A DNA stretch of 64,000 nucleotides, taken from NCBI RefSeq assembly GCF_030684215.1, contig NZ_JAUXOV010000073.1, positions 30,396-94,395 on the forward strand, read 5' to 3'. The DNA comes from Pseudotabrizicola sp. (lineage in GTDB: Bacteria > Pseudomonadota > Alphaproteobacteria > Rhodobacterales > Rhodobacteraceae). Both the position numbers and the translations under genes were made by a program. Positions 1 to 10,153 of this stretch are shown here, piece by piece. Each line of letters starts with the position of its first letter. Position 1 is the first letter of the stretch. A model generated the notes under the pieces. That model searched no databases. It had not been told where the DNA came from and worked only from the letters and a program-made list of their open reading frames with translations.

Positions 1-1
1 G

Positions 2-862
2 ACCGTCTCTGCCAAAGCGCCGCTGCTTGACGAAGCAACCCTGTCCCGCGAAGGACGCCGCATTTTGCGCCGGATGGCAGAACCGGGTGCGGTGCTGGCC
101 ATTGCCTCCGATCTGGACAAGGCCGTTGTGCTGCGCGATTTCCCCGATGGCCAGCAGGCGCGCACAGCGGTGGTTGACCGCGCGGTTGCGCAGGCATTCG
201 CGCTCAAGGACTGGATCACCTGCCGCAAAAAGGGCCGGGTCACCACATATGATATCACCTCGGCCGGTCGGGCGGCACTCAAGCGGATGATCGATGAAAG
301 CGATCTGGCCCGCCAGGCCCAGCACTCCGGCATGGCCGAAGCGCCGATGCCCTTTGCCAACCAGCACCGCATCTGGGACGATCGCCAGATCGAGGAGGGC
401 GGGGCCTCACGCAGGATCCGCTACAACATGGCGGAAAGCCCGCTTGCGGTTCTGGGGCGGCGGCGGGACAAGGATGGCAAACCTTTTCTGGAAAACGATC
501 TGATCCGGGCCGCCGAACGCCTGCGCGAAGATTTCGAACTGGCCCAGATGGGGCCGCGCGTGGCGCAAAACTGGGAACGGTTCCTGACGGCGGGCGACCG
601 TGGCAGCTTTCGTCCAGATGCGGGGCACGGCGAGGGACCGGGCCGTGCGCGGGACCGGGTGGCTGCGGCCTTGCGCGACCTTGGCCCCGGTCTAGGCGAT
701 GTGGCCCTGCGGGTGTGCTGTTTTCTCGAAGGCATCGAGGCGGCGGAAAAGCGGATGGGCTGGGCCGCGCGCTCGGGCAAGATCGTGCTGCGCATTGCGC
801 TGCAACGTCTGCGCCGGCATTACGAAGACAGCATCGGCGACCGGCGCAACTTCATCGGCTGA
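2..862 (+). CDS. DUF6456-like helix-turn-helix domain protein (5' end outside window)
   Basis: Reading frame stays open to the left window edge ([25 protein letters not shown]...), ending at 862; ORF 65..862 is an internal-ATG version. Family assignment from recall. Confidence 0.7.
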   Translation, partial: TVSAKAPLLDEATLSREGRRILRRMAEPGAVLAIASDLDKAVVLRDFPDGQQARTAVVDRAVAQAFALKDWITCRKKGRVTTYDITSAGRAALKRMIDESDLARQAQHSGMAEAPMPFANQHRIWDDRQIEEGGASRRIRYNMAESPLAVLGRRRDKDGKPFLENDLIRAAERLREDFELAQMGPRVAQNWERFLTAGDRGSFRPDAGHGEGPGRARDRVAAALRDLGPGLGDVALRVCCFLEGIEAAEKRMGWAARSGKIVLRIALQRLRRHYEDSIGDRRNFIG

Positions 863-1005
863 GGCCACGGCACTGTGGCGGGGCAGGGCGCCTGTGTCCC
901 ACCCCGCCATGCGTCAGACGCATGCCCATGCGTCAGCAGCGCCGGTTGTATGCGCGCCCGGTTCAGGGTAAACCTGCACAACAGCATGGTTTGTGGAGGC
1001 CCCCC

Positions 1006-1956
1006 TTGCGCGATCTGACCATTCCCGATCAGCGGCACCCGGAAAAGGCGCATCGCCCCGACAATGCCCAGCCCAAAAAGCCGGACTGGATCCGGGTCCG
1101 TGCGCCCACATCCGAAGGCTACAAGCGCACCCGCGACATTCTGAAGGAAAAGAAACTGGTCACCGTCTGCGAAGAGGCAGGCTGCCCCAATGTCGGCGAA
1201 TGCTGGAGCCAGGGCCACGCCACCATGATGATCATGGGCGAGATCTGCACGCGCGGCTGCACGTTCTGCAACGTGGCCACCGGCAAGCCGCAAACGCTTG
1301 ACGCGTTCGAACCGGGCCGGGTTGCCCATGCCGTGGCCGAACTGGGGCTGAACCATGTGGTGATCACCAGCGTCGACCGCGACGATCTGGATGACGGCGG
1401 GGCCGAGCATTTCGCCCAGACCATCCGCGCGATCCGCCACCGCGCGCCCGCAACCACAATTGAAATCTTGACTCCCGATTTCCTCAAATGCCCCCCTTCC
1501 GCGCTGGAAAAGGTGGTCGAGGCGCGGCCCGACGTGTTCAACCACAACCTTGAGACCGTGCCCGGCCTTTACCTCGAGGTCCGCCCCGGCGCGCGCTATT
1601 TCCACTCTTTGCGCCTGTTGCAACGGGTCAAGGAACTGGACCCAACCTTGTTCACCAAATCCGGCATCATGGTCGGCCTTGGCGAAGACCGCGCCGGCAT
1701 TTTGCAGGTGATGGATGACATGCGCAGCGCCGATATCGACTTCCTGACCGTCGGCCAGTATCTGCAACCCACTCCAAAGCATCACCGGGTAGACCGCTTC
1801 GTCACCCCTGATGAGTTCAAAAACTACGAGACCGCCGCTTATGGCAAAGGTTTCCTGATGGTCTCGGCCACTCCGCTCACCCGGTCATCCTACCACGCGG
1901 GCGATGATTTCGCCCGGTTGCGCGCCGCGCGCCTTGAAAAGCTCGGCCGGGCCTGA
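1006..1956 (+). CDS. lipA: Lipoyl synthase (radical SAM)
   Basis: [36 protein letters not shown] motif; probable TTG start at 1006 preceded by a GGAGG-like sequence (ORF track extends to 715). Confidence 0.95.
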   Translation: MRDLTIPDQRHPEKAHRPDNAQPKKPDWIRVRAPTSEGYKRTRDILKEKKLVTVCEEAGCPNVGECWSQGHATMMIMGEICTRGCTFCNVATGKPQTLDAFEPGRVAHAVAELGLNHVVITSVDRDDLDDGGAEHFAQTIRAIRHRAPATTIEILTPDFLKCPPSALEKVVEARPDVFNHNLETVPGLYLEVRPGARYFHSLRLLQRVKELDPTLFTKSGIMVGLGEDRAGILQVMDDMRSADIDFLTVGQYLQPTPKHHRVDRFVTPDEFKNYETAAYGKGFLMVSATPLTRSSYHAGDDFARLRAARLEKLGRA

Positions 1957-1976
1957 TCGCCCCACCGGATTTGCTG

Positions 1977-2070
1977 CTTTCCAAATACTCCCGCGCGGAG
2001 CGCGCGCGAGGAGACACGCCCCTTGGCGTGCGACGAAATATAAAACGCGCCGCAGGCGCTCAATTGCATC
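1977..2070. repeat. REP-like cluster of short inverted repeats between convergent lipA and RatA genes
   Basis: Three adjacent dyads: cccgcgcg-gag-cgcgcgcg, cacgcc-cctt-ggcgtg, gcgcc-gca-ggcgc. Confidence 0.45.
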
Positions 2071-2082
2071 AAAGGCGGCAGA

Positions 2083-2535
2083 TCAGTGGTGGCCGTACAA
2101 CTCTGCCGCCCGGCGCTCAAAGGCCCGCACGATCCGCTGCATCGCCTCATTGAACACCACGCCGATGATGCTTTGCAAAATCGCGTTGCGAAATTCGAAA
2201 TCAACAAAGAAATCAATCTCGCAACCCCGCTCCGCCTCGCGGAAGGTCCATGTCGACCGCATGTGGCGGAACGGCCCGTCCAGATACTCGGTCTCGATGC
2301 GCTGCTCTGCAGGCCACAGCACCACACGGCTGCCAAACCGCTCCCGAAACACCTTGAAGCTGATCACCAGATCGGCCTCCATCACCTCGGACCCGTCGGG
2401 CTGCACTGCGCGCGACCGGATGCGGGCGGCGGAATTCCATGGCAGGAACTTTGGATATGACCCGACATCGGCCACCAGATCATACATCTGTTGGGCGCTG
2501 TAGGGCAGAAATTTGGTTTCAGAATGGGTTGGCAT
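2083..2535 (-). CDS. RatA/COQ10-like (START domain) ubiquinone-binding protein
   Basis: MPTHSETKFLPYSAQQMYDLVADVGSYPKFLPWNSAARI typical of the family; adjacent to lipA. Confidence 0.85.
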   Translation of the reverse strand: MPTHSETKFLPYSAQQMYDLVADVGSYPKFLPWNSAARIRSRAVQPDGSEVMEADLVISFKVFRERFGSRVVLWPAEQRIETEYLDGPFRHMRSTWTFREAERGCEIDFFVDFEFRNAILQSIIGVVFNEAMQRIVRAFERRAAELYGHH

Positions 2536-2599
2536 CAGCAGTTTCCGTGACTCTGTCCGTGCTTTTGAGTAGAAAGCGCACAGAAATCAAGGGGACGCC

Positions 2600-3148
2600 A
2601 TGCCGCAACGACCTTATGTGATCGACCAGTTGATCAGCGCGAAATCCATCGCCGCGCGGGTGGAAACCCTCGCACGCGAAATTACCACGCATTTTTCGGG
2701 CACGGACAAGCTGGTGGTGGTCGGATTGCTGCGCGGCTCTTTCGTCTTTATCGCCGATCTTGTGCGCGAACTTGACCTGCCGGTCGAGGTCGATTTTCTC
2801 GAAGCCTCCAGCTACGGCGACGGCATGCACTCCTCGCGAGAGGTGCGTATCCTCAAGGACTTGCGGGGCGAAATCTCGGGGCGCGATGTGCTGCTTGTTG
2901 AAGATATCGTCGATACCGGCTTTACGCTCAGTCATGTGATCCACCTTCTCAAGGCCCGCGAACCGGCACGGCTCAAGGTCTGCGCGCTACTGGACAAACC
3001 CTCGCGGCGTGAGGTCGCGGTCAAGGCCGACTGGACCGGATTTGAAATTCCCGATGAATTTGTTGTGGGTTACGGCATCGATTTTGCGCAACGCAACCGC
3101 AACCTGCCCTTTATTGGCAAGGTGCGGTTCACCGATGACACGCCATGA
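2600..3148 (+). CDS. hpt: Hypoxanthine phosphoribosyltransferase
   Basis: PRPP-binding motif [14 protein letters not shown] and full-length family similarity. Confidence 0.93.
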   Translation: MPQRPYVIDQLISAKSIAARVETLAREITTHFSGTDKLVVVGLLRGSFVFIADLVRELDLPVEVDFLEASSYGDGMHSSREVRILKDLRGEISGRDVLLVEDIVDTGFTLSHVIHLLKAREPARLKVCALLDKPSRREVAVKADWTGFEIPDEFVVGYGIDFAQRNRNLPFIGKVRFTDDTP

Positions 3149-3312
3149 ACCCGATCTGGTTCCTGCGCATGGCCAAATGGGTCCGTAACCCTCCGTCGTG
3201 GGCGCGGGTCAAGCTGGTGGTGGGCGTCGTGCTGGCCTGTTTTGTGATTTTCGGCGTTGAATATATCTGGGGCTGGCCAGACGCGCTTACGCCGCAAAGG
3301 ATCAAACCCTGA
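3145..3312 (+). CDS. Small (55 aa) single-TM hypothetical protein
   Basis: ATG overlaps the hpt stop (ATGA); [55 protein letters not shown]; one hydrophobic segment. Confidence 0.65.
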   Translation: MNPIWFLRMAKWVRNPPSWARVKLVVGVVLACFVIFGVEYIWGWPDALTPQRIKP

Positions 3313-3405
3313 TCGGTGCTGGCAAAAAGGGGATGCCACCTTCCGCATCTCTGGCGTAGCCTGCGGACAAAATGGCGTGGCCGCGCCGTCCATGAAGGAG
3401 GTTTC

Positions 3406-4296
3406 ATGTCTCGTCTTGTCTCTCTTGCCGTCGTTGCCCTGCTTGGGGGCGGTGCGGCATTCTGGTTCATTACCGCTCCTAAAACCCTTCCCGCAGATCG
3501 CTTTGTGGATATTAGCGGAGATGCAGCACGGGGCGAGTCGGTGTTTCACGCCACGGGCTGCGCATCGTGCCACATGGCACCGGGTGCCACCGGAGAGGCG
3601 CAGCTGGTGCTGGCGGGCGGGCAGGCCTTCCCGTCCGATTTCGGCACATTCATCGCGCCAAACATCACCCCCGACCGGGTGCAGGGCATCGGGGGATGGT
3701 CGCTGGCCGATCTGGGGAATGCGCTGCAAAGCGGGGTTTCGCCGCAGGGCACACATTATTACCCGGCCTTGCCCTATTGGTCTTACGCAAAGTTGCAGCC
3801 GCAGGATGTGGCCGATCTTTACAGCTTCTTGCAGACCCTTCCGGCGGCTGCCAACCCCAGCCAGCCGCATCAGATCGGTTTTCCCTTCAGCATCCGGCGG
3901 GTGGTCGGTGGGTGGAAGTTTCTGAACAGCGACAGTAATTTCGTGGTGCAAGGAGATCTGACTGAGGCCGAGATACGAGGGCGCTATATTTCCGAGGCGA
4001 TGGCCCATTGCGGCGAATGCCACACCCCGCGCAATGCGCTTGGCGGGCTTGATACCAGCCGCTGGCTGGCCGGCGCGCCCAATCCGTCGGGGCAGGGCCG
4101 CATCCCCAACATCACCCCGGCAAAGCTGGAGTGGAGCGAGGCGGAAATTATCATCTATCTGACAAGCGGTTTTACCCCCGATTACGATGTGGTCGGTGGG
4201 CATATGGTGCATGTGGTCGAAAACATGGCAAAGCTGCCCGAAAGTGACCGGGCGGCGGTGGCGGCCTATCTGAAAAAAGTGCCTGCCGCCGAGTAA
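3406..4296 (+). CDS. Membrane-anchored or secreted diheme cytochrome c
   Basis: GGAGG RBS before MSRLVSLAVVALLGGG signal/anchor; two CXXCH motifs (CASCH, CGECH). Confidence 0.88.
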   Translation: MSRLVSLAVVALLGGGAAFWFITAPKTLPADRFVDISGDAARGESVFHATGCASCHMAPGATGEAQLVLAGGQAFPSDFGTFIAPNITPDRVQGIGGWSLADLGNALQSGVSPQGTHYYPALPYWSYAKLQPQDVADLYSFLQTLPAAANPSQPHQIGFPFSIRRVVGGWKFLNSDSNFVVQGDLTEAEIRGRYISEAMAHCGECHTPRNALGGLDTSRWLAGAPNPSGQGRIPNITPAKLEWSEAEIIIYLTSGFTPDYDVVGGHMVHVVENMAKLPESDRAAVAAYLKKVPAAE

Positions 4297-4309
4297 TGCC
4301 CAGCGCCCT

Positions 4310-4789
4310 TTACGCCCGAATTTGCCGCAGGGCCGATCCCAGCAGTGCCAGCGCATAATCAACTGTGGCCTGCCGCACCTTGGCACGGCCAATCGCGCCA
4401 AACTCGACCGTTTCGGTATGCACATCGCGCAAGGCCTGCGCCAGACCAAAGCACACCCGGCCTTCGGGCTTGAACTCTGACCCGCCGGGGCCAGCAATGC
4501 CAGTGACTGACACGGCAAGGCCAACGCCCGAGCGGAACAGCGCGTTTTCGGCCATCTCATAGGCGACCTGTTCACTGACCGCACCATACGCGGTCAGTGT
4601 CTTTTCCTGAACCCACAGCATTTCTTGCTTGGCACGGTTGGAATAGGTGACATAGCCCCGGTCGAACACATCTGACGACCCCGGAACTTCGGTCAGGGTG
4701 GCGGCAATCAAGCCACCCGTGCAGCTTTCGGCGGTTACAATGCGGATGCCCTTTTCGCGCGCAAGGGCCAGCACCAACTCTGCACTCAT
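4310..4789 (-). CDS. CinA C-terminal domain family protein (nicotinamide-nucleotide amidase)
   Basis: AESCTGGLIAATLTEVPGSSDVFDRGYVTYSN motif; start taken at [14 protein letters not shown]. Confidence 0.9.
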   Translation of the reverse strand: MSAELVLALAREKGIRIVTAESCTGGLIAATLTEVPGSSDVFDRGYVTYSNRAKQEMLWVQEKTLTAYGAVSEQVAYEMAENALFRSGVGLAVSVTGIAGPGGSEFKPEGRVCFGLAQALRDVHTETVEFGAIGRAKVRQATVDYALALLGSALRQIRA

Positions 4790-5283
4790 CGCATCAACAC
4801 CCCATGCGCCAAACCGGCCGCAAGAAGTGTGGCGATCCCGGCAAACACCCCGGCCCAAAGATCATCCAGCATCACCCCCGCCGGATCACCCCGACGGTCG
4901 GCGCGGCCGATCACCCAAGGCTTCCAGATATCAAACAGCCGGAAAAACACAAAGGCCGCGATCCAGCCCGGATAGGCCACCAGCCACCAGTCATCGACCC
5001 CGCGCCACCAGAAAGCAGCAGCGGGGAACAACAGCGCAATCCACTGGCCCGCCACCTCGTCGATCACGATTTCAGACGGGTCGTCGCCGGGTCGCCCCCG
5101 CAACGCCTGCTCGCACGCCCAAAAGCCCAACAGGGTGACCGCAACCGTGGCCACGACCAGCACCGGAAACCCAAGCAGATGATCAATCGCCAGCCCCAGC
5201 ACAATCGCCACCGCCGACCCCCAGGTGCCCGGCGCCGGGCGCAGCAGACCCACATAGCCAAATGTGGTAATCGCCCGGATCAT
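4786..5283 (-). CDS. pgpA: Phosphatidylglycerophosphatase A
   Basis: [12 protein letters not shown] and [13 protein letters not shown] motifs; overlaps cinA and ispDF. Confidence 0.9.
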   Translation of the reverse strand: MIRAITTFGYVGLLRPAPGTWGSAVAIVLGLAIDHLLGFPVLVVATVAVTLLGFWACEQALRGRPGDDPSEIVIDEVAGQWIALLFPAAAFWWRGVDDWWLVAYPGWIAAFVFFRLFDIWKPWVIGRADRRGDPAGVMLDDLWAGVFAGIATLLAAGLAHGVLMR

Positions 5284-6407
5284 GCCCGCACCAGGGCGCA
5301 GGTGGCCAGGGCGGCGATGCCTTCTTCGCGTCCGGTAAAGCCAAGCCGTTCCGAGGTGGTGGCTTTGACGCTGATCTTGTCCATCTCTATTCCCATAATT
5401 TGCGACAGCGCCGCGCGCATCGCCGTCTGATAAGGTCCGATCTTTGGCCGCTCACACACCAATGTCACGTCACAATTTGCCACCCTGTAGCCGCGCGCGC
5501 TGACCCGGCCCATGGCGTGACGCAAAAAGATGTGGCTTTGTGCGCCTTTCCACTGCGGATCGCTGGGCGGGAAATGAACACCGATGTCACCCTCGGCCAA
5601 AGCGCCATAAATCGCATCGGTCAGAGCATGCATACCGACATCGGCATCGGAATGGCCCAAGAGGGCGCGTTCATGCGGCACCTTGACTCCGCACAGCCAG
5701 ACGTCTTCACCATCGGTAAAAGCATGCACGTCATAGCCATTGCCCAGCCGGATATCCATGTTTCTATCCCTCAGGATGCTTGCCGCACGGAAAAAATCCG
5801 CAGCATAGGTCAGTTTCAGATTGTCTTCTTCGCCTTGCACGATTGCAACCGTGTGCCCGGCCCAGCGCGCGACTTCAACATCATCTGCGGCCCCACCGGG
5901 ATGGTTGCGGTGTGCGGCCAGAATGGCGTCAAACCGAAAACCCTGCGGGGTTTGTGCCCGCCACAGACCGTCACGCGGGGCGGTGCCGTCCACCGTGGCC
6001 GCGCCGCGCCACAACGCATCGGTGACAGGCAGGGCAGGGGCTGCTCCGGGGTGATCTTGCAGGGCGGCCAGCACACGGGCGATGATCTGCGCCGATACCA
6101 GAGGGCGCGCACCGTCATGGATCAGTACCTGTGTAACGCCCTGGCCATCCAGCCAGTTCAGCGCGTTACGCACGGATTCCGCCCGTGTTGCACCCCCGTC
6201 CACCAGCGGCAGGCCAAACCCTGCCGCGCGCGCGCGGTCATCGGGGTGGATCACCAGCACCACGCGGTCCACTTGCCCGGCAAAAGCGCGTAGCGTATGG
6301 GCCAGCACAGGCTCTCCCGCCAGATCCTGCCATTGCTTTGGCAGATCGCCCCCGGCACGGATGCCCCGGCCTGCTGCAACGATGATGGCGGCTGTGGTCA
6401 TGGGCAC
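5280..6407 (-). CDS. ispDF: Bifunctional 2-C-methyl-D-erythritol 4-phosphate cytidylyltransferase / 2,4-cyclodiphosphate synthase
   Basis: N-terminal IspD ([21 protein letters not shown]) fused to IspF ([11 protein letters not shown]...[16 protein letters not shown]). Confidence 0.95.
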   Translation of the reverse strand: MPMTTAAIIVAAGRGIRAGGDLPKQWQDLAGEPVLAHTLRAFAGQVDRVVLVIHPDDRARAAGFGLPLVDGGATRAESVRNALNWLDGQGVTQVLIHDGARPLVSAQIIARVLAALQDHPGAAPALPVTDALWRGAATVDGTAPRDGLWRAQTPQGFRFDAILAAHRNHPGGAADDVEVARWAGHTVAIVQGEEDNLKLTYAADFFRAASILRDRNMDIRLGNGYDVHAFTDGEDVWLCGVKVPHERALLGHSDADVGMHALTDAIYGALAEGDIGVHFPPSDPQWKGAQSHIFLRHAMGRVSARGYRVANCDVTLVCERPKIGPYQTAMRAALSQIMGIEMDKISVKATTSERLGFTGREEGIAALATCALVRA

Positions 6408-6576
6408 CTCTTTCCTCCATTGGTTAAATCAGGGGGAAGACTTGCGCAACCTGCGCAGAAATCACCCCGAGTTGCACAAAAAACAGGCATTGCATGTTTT
6501 TCCACCGTTTTATTGACCCTCCGCCTTTGTTATCGGCGCAAAAGCAGATTACCTAACCCTCAGGCGCATAAGGAAT

Positions 6577-7590
6577 GTGCAATTGGCTCTCTTGCTCGAC
6601 ACCCTCGTTATTGATCCTCCGGTGTTGCTTGCCCCTTTGGCTGGCATCACAGATTTGCCGTTCCGCCGAGTTGTTGCCCGGTTCGGGGCTGGTCTGGTCG
6701 TGTCCGAGATGGTCGCCAGCGAAGATGTGGTCAAGGCCCGTCCCTTGGCCCGTGCCAAGGCCGAGCTGGGCTTTGGTGAGGCCGCAACTTCTGTGCAACT
6801 GGCGGGGCGTGATCCGTATTGGATGGCCGAGGCCGCGCGCTATGCCGAAGGGCAGGGCGCGCAGGTCATCGACCTCAACATGGGTTGCCCGGCCAAGCGG
6901 GTGACGGCGGCGGGTGGCAATGGGGCTTGCGGCTCGGCCCTGATGCGCGAACCGGATCTGGCAGTCGCGCTGATCGCAGCGGTGGTGCGGGCGGTGTCCT
7001 TGCCCGTTACGCTGAAAACCCGGCTGGGTTGGGACCATGACTGCCTGAACGCGCCCGAAATTGCGGCGCGCGCCGAAGCAGAGGGCATCCGCATGATCAC
7101 CATTCATGGCCGCACCCGGAACCAGTTCTACAAAGGCAGCGCCGATTGGGCGGCCATTCGCGCGGTCAAGGATGCAGTGAGCATTCCGGTCATCGCCAAT
7201 GGCGACATTGTGGATACGGCAAGTGCGCAGACGGCGCTGGACCAGTCCGGCGCTGATGGCGTGATGGTCGGGCGCGGCGCACAGGGCGCACCATGGCGGC
7301 TGGCCCAGATTGCACATGCGCTTTACGGCACCCCTGCGCCACAGGTGCCGCAAGGCGCCGCGCTCGCCGATCTGATCACCGAGCATTATGAGGCGCAACT
7401 GTCGTTCTATGGCCGCAGCCTTGGCATCAAGACCGCTCGCAAGCACCTGTCGTGGTATCTGGAGGAGGCGGGCGCTTTGACCCACCGCACCGCGATTGTG
7501 ACAAGTGACAATCCTGCACAGGTTATCCGCCTGATCAGCGCCAGCTTTGCCGAACCCGGCTCTAGCATGCTGAACGGGGTCGCTGCATGA
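6577..7590 (+). CDS. dusB: tRNA-dihydrouridine synthase (NifR3-type)
   Basis: [21 protein letters not shown]; directly upstream of ntrB. GTG start. Confidence 0.93.
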   Translation: MQLALLLDTLVIDPPVLLAPLAGITDLPFRRVVARFGAGLVVSEMVASEDVVKARPLARAKAELGFGEAATSVQLAGRDPYWMAEAARYAEGQGAQVIDLNMGCPAKRVTAAGGNGACGSALMREPDLAVALIAAVVRAVSLPVTLKTRLGWDHDCLNAPEIAARAEAEGIRMITIHGRTRNQFYKGSADWAAIRAVKDAVSIPVIANGDIVDTASAQTALDQSGADGVMVGRGAQGAPWRLAQIAHALYGTPAPQVPQGAALADLITEHYEAQLSFYGRSLGIKTARKHLSWYLEEAGALTHRTAIVTSDNPAQVIRLISASFAEPGSSMLNGVAA

Positions 7591-8681
7591 CGCCTTATCG
7601 CACTCCTTACCCGGTGCCGGGCGTGATCTGGGCCAGCTTGCCCATCCCCGCGCTTCTGGTCGGTTTGGATGGGCGCATCACCGAGGTAAATCCGGCGGCA
7701 GAGACATTTCTGAACGCCTCGTCCCGCAGTCTGATCGGGCAGCCCTGCCTTGATCGCCTGTCGATCGACGCCCCGATGGAAGAGGCGTTTGCCCGCGCCC
7801 GCGTCAACCAGTCCACCATATTCATCAATGATATTGACGTGACGACCGGTGAACGCGCGCCTGTGCAATGCAATGTGCAGGTGGCACCAATGCACGACAA
7901 TTCCGATTATCTGATGCTGCTGATCAGCCCGCGCGACATCGCCGACCGTCTGGGCCGGTCGATGAGTGTGAAATCGGCCGCTAAATCAGCGATCGGCATG
8001 GCCGAAATGCTGGCGCATGAAATCAAGAACCCGCTGGCAGGCATTTCGGGTGCTGCCCAACTGATTTCAATGAACGCCAACGCCGAAGACCGCGAATTGA
8101 CCGACCTGATCGTTGAGGAAACCCGCCGGATCGTCAAATTGCTGGAACAGGTCGAACAGTTCGGCAACCTGCGTCCGCCAGAGCGCCGCGCCGTCAATAT
8201 CCATGATGCGCTGGACCGCGCCCGCAAATCCGCCATGGTGGGTTTTGCCGCCCATATGGAGATTGTCGAGGATTACGACCCCTCGCTGCCCTCAACGCTC
8301 GCCGACCCTGATCAGTTGATGCAGGTCTTCCTGAACCTGATCAAGAACGCGGCCGAGGCTAGCAAGGGCAAGCCCGGCATCATCAAGCTGCGCACCTTTT
8401 ACGACCTTTCCTTGCGCCTGCGCCGCAAGACCGGCACGCCGTCTGTGCTGCCGCTGACAATCGAGATTATCGACAACGGCCCCGGCATTCCGCCGGAAAT
8501 CGCCACTGACATCTTCGAACCCTTCGTCTCGGGCCGTGAAAACGGCACGGGGCTGGGCCTTGCTTTGGTTTCAAAGATTATTTCCGACCACGAAGGTTGG
8601 GTGCAGGTGGATTCGGTGCCAGGTCGCACCGCTTTTCGCGTGTCCTTGCCCGTGGCCCCCAAGAAAATGGAGAACACCTGA
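7587..8681 (+). CDS. ntrB: Nitrogen regulation sensor histidine kinase NtrB
   Basis: PAS domain plus [17 protein letters not shown]-box and ATPase motifs; precedes ntrC. Confidence 0.93.
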   Translation: MTPYRTPYPVPGVIWASLPIPALLVGLDGRITEVNPAAETFLNASSRSLIGQPCLDRLSIDAPMEEAFARARVNQSTIFINDIDVTTGERAPVQCNVQVAPMHDNSDYLMLLISPRDIADRLGRSMSVKSAAKSAIGMAEMLAHEIKNPLAGISGAAQLISMNANAEDRELTDLIVEETRRIVKLLEQVEQFGNLRPPERRAVNIHDALDRARKSAMVGFAAHMEIVEDYDPSLPSTLADPDQLMQVFLNLIKNAAEASKGKPGIIKLRTFYDLSLRLRRKTGTPSVLPLTIEIIDNGPGIPPEIATDIFEPFVSGRENGTGLGLALVSKIISDHEGWVQVDSVPGRTAFRVSLPVAPKKMENT

Positions 8682-10048
8682 TGGACGGCACTGTTCTGGT
8701 AGCAGATGACGACCGCACGATCCGCACCGTGCTGACCCAAGCCCTCACACGGGCCGGGTGCAAGGTACATGCAACATCCAGCCTGATGACGCTGATGCGT
8801 TGGGTCGAAGAGGGCAAGGGCGATCTGGTGATCTCGGATGTCATCATGCCCGACGGCAACGGCCTTGATGCGCTGCCCCGCATTGGCAAGATGCGCCCCG
8901 GCCTTCCTGTTATTGTGATTTCGGCACAAAACACCATCATGACCGCAATTCAGGCCGCAGAGGCCGAGGCCTATGATTACCTGCCCAAGCCGTTCGATCT
9001 GCCCGATCTGATGAAGCGTTCGGCCCGCGCGCTGGAACAAAAGCGCCGTGCGCCCAAAATGCCGGTGCAGCCGATCAAAGACCCCGGTGACGACCTGCCG
9101 CTGGTGGGGCGCACGCCAGCCATGCAGGCGCTGTACCGCCTGGTCGCGCGTGTGATGAACACCGATCTAGCGGTGCTGGTCACTGGCGAGTCGGGCACCG
9201 GCAAAAGCCTGATCGCCCGCGCGATCCATGATTTTTCCGACCGCCGCACCCAGCAGTTTGTGGTGGCGCAAGCGGGGGATTTGCAGGGCATGGATGGCCC
9301 GTCATCGCTTCTGGCCCGTGCCAAGGGTGGCAGTCTGGTCTTTGACGAAGTGGCCGATTACGATGACGACACGCAGGCCCGCATTGTGCGGATGATGGAT
9401 CTGATGGGTGACGGCGCGCCGCGCATCATGGCCACCAGTCAGGTGGATCTGTCCGCGCGGATGGAGGCGGGGGCTTTCCGTCAGGATCTTTACTACCGCC
9501 TGTCAGGTGTGACCCTGCATGTGCCGTCCTTGCGTGAGCGGGTTGATGACATCCCCTTGCTGGCTGACCATTTCCTCACCCGAGGCGAGCGTGACATGGG
9601 TGCGATCCGGCGGCTGTCGCATGAGGCGCGCGAATTGGTGCGCGGCTATTCATGGCCCGGCAATGTGCGCCAGCTGGAGAATACGCTGCGCCGGTTGATG
9701 GTCACCTCGTCCGAGGCCGAGATCAGCCGCTCGGAAGTCGAATCGGTGCTGGGCAATCAGCCGGTGATGGAGCCGTTGAAGGGCGGGGGCGAGAATGAAA
9801 AGCTGTCGGCCTCTGTTGCGCGACATTTGAAACGATATTTTGATCTGCACGGCGGACAACTGCCGCCAAACGGCGTTTACCAGAGGATTCTGCGCGAAGT
9901 GGAGATGCCACTTATAGAAATCGCCCTGGATGCTACGGCGGGAAATCAGGCAAAATGTGCTGATCTGCTTGGCATCAACCGCAATACCTTGCGCAAGAAG
10001 ATCACCGACCTCGATATCCGCGTGACACGGAGGCGCAAGCTGATGTAA
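8681..10048 (+). CDS. ntrC: Nitrogen response regulator NtrC (AAA+, GAFTGA-less)
   Basis: Receiver domain, GESGTGKS Walker A, C-terminal Fis-like HTH; start [16 protein letters not shown] at the ntrB stop. Confidence 0.93.
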   Translation: MDGTVLVADDDRTIRTVLTQALTRAGCKVHATSSLMTLMRWVEEGKGDLVISDVIMPDGNGLDALPRIGKMRPGLPVIVISAQNTIMTAIQAAEAEAYDYLPKPFDLPDLMKRSARALEQKRRAPKMPVQPIKDPGDDLPLVGRTPAMQALYRLVARVMNTDLAVLVTGESGTGKSLIARAIHDFSDRRTQQFVVAQAGDLQGMDGPSSLLARAKGGSLVFDEVADYDDDTQARIVRMMDLMGDGAPRIMATSQVDLSARMEAGAFRQDLYYRLSGVTLHVPSLRERVDDIPLLADHFLTRGERDMGAIRRLSHEARELVRGYSWPGNVRQLENTLRRLMVTSSEAEISRSEVESVLGNQPVMEPLKGGGENEKLSASVARHLKRYFDLHGGQLPPNGVYQRILREVEMPLIEIALDATAGNQAKCADLLGINRNTLRKKITDLDIRVTRRRKLM

Positions 10049-10153
10049 AACCGCAACATCAAGCGTGTCGCTGCCGCCCCATGGCGGAAAGGGCACCAGA
10101 TGTGGCGGAACGGGCACGCGAAAGCTGTGCCTGTATGAGGGGGTATACGCTAG

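Noticed and set aside
820-1785. 321-aa ORF antisense to lipA
   Set aside because: Spurious high-GC antisense frame opposite a clear lipA.
3070-4587. 505-aa minus-strand ORF
   Set aside because: Antisense to the cytochrome c gene and out of frame with cinA; no recognisable domain.
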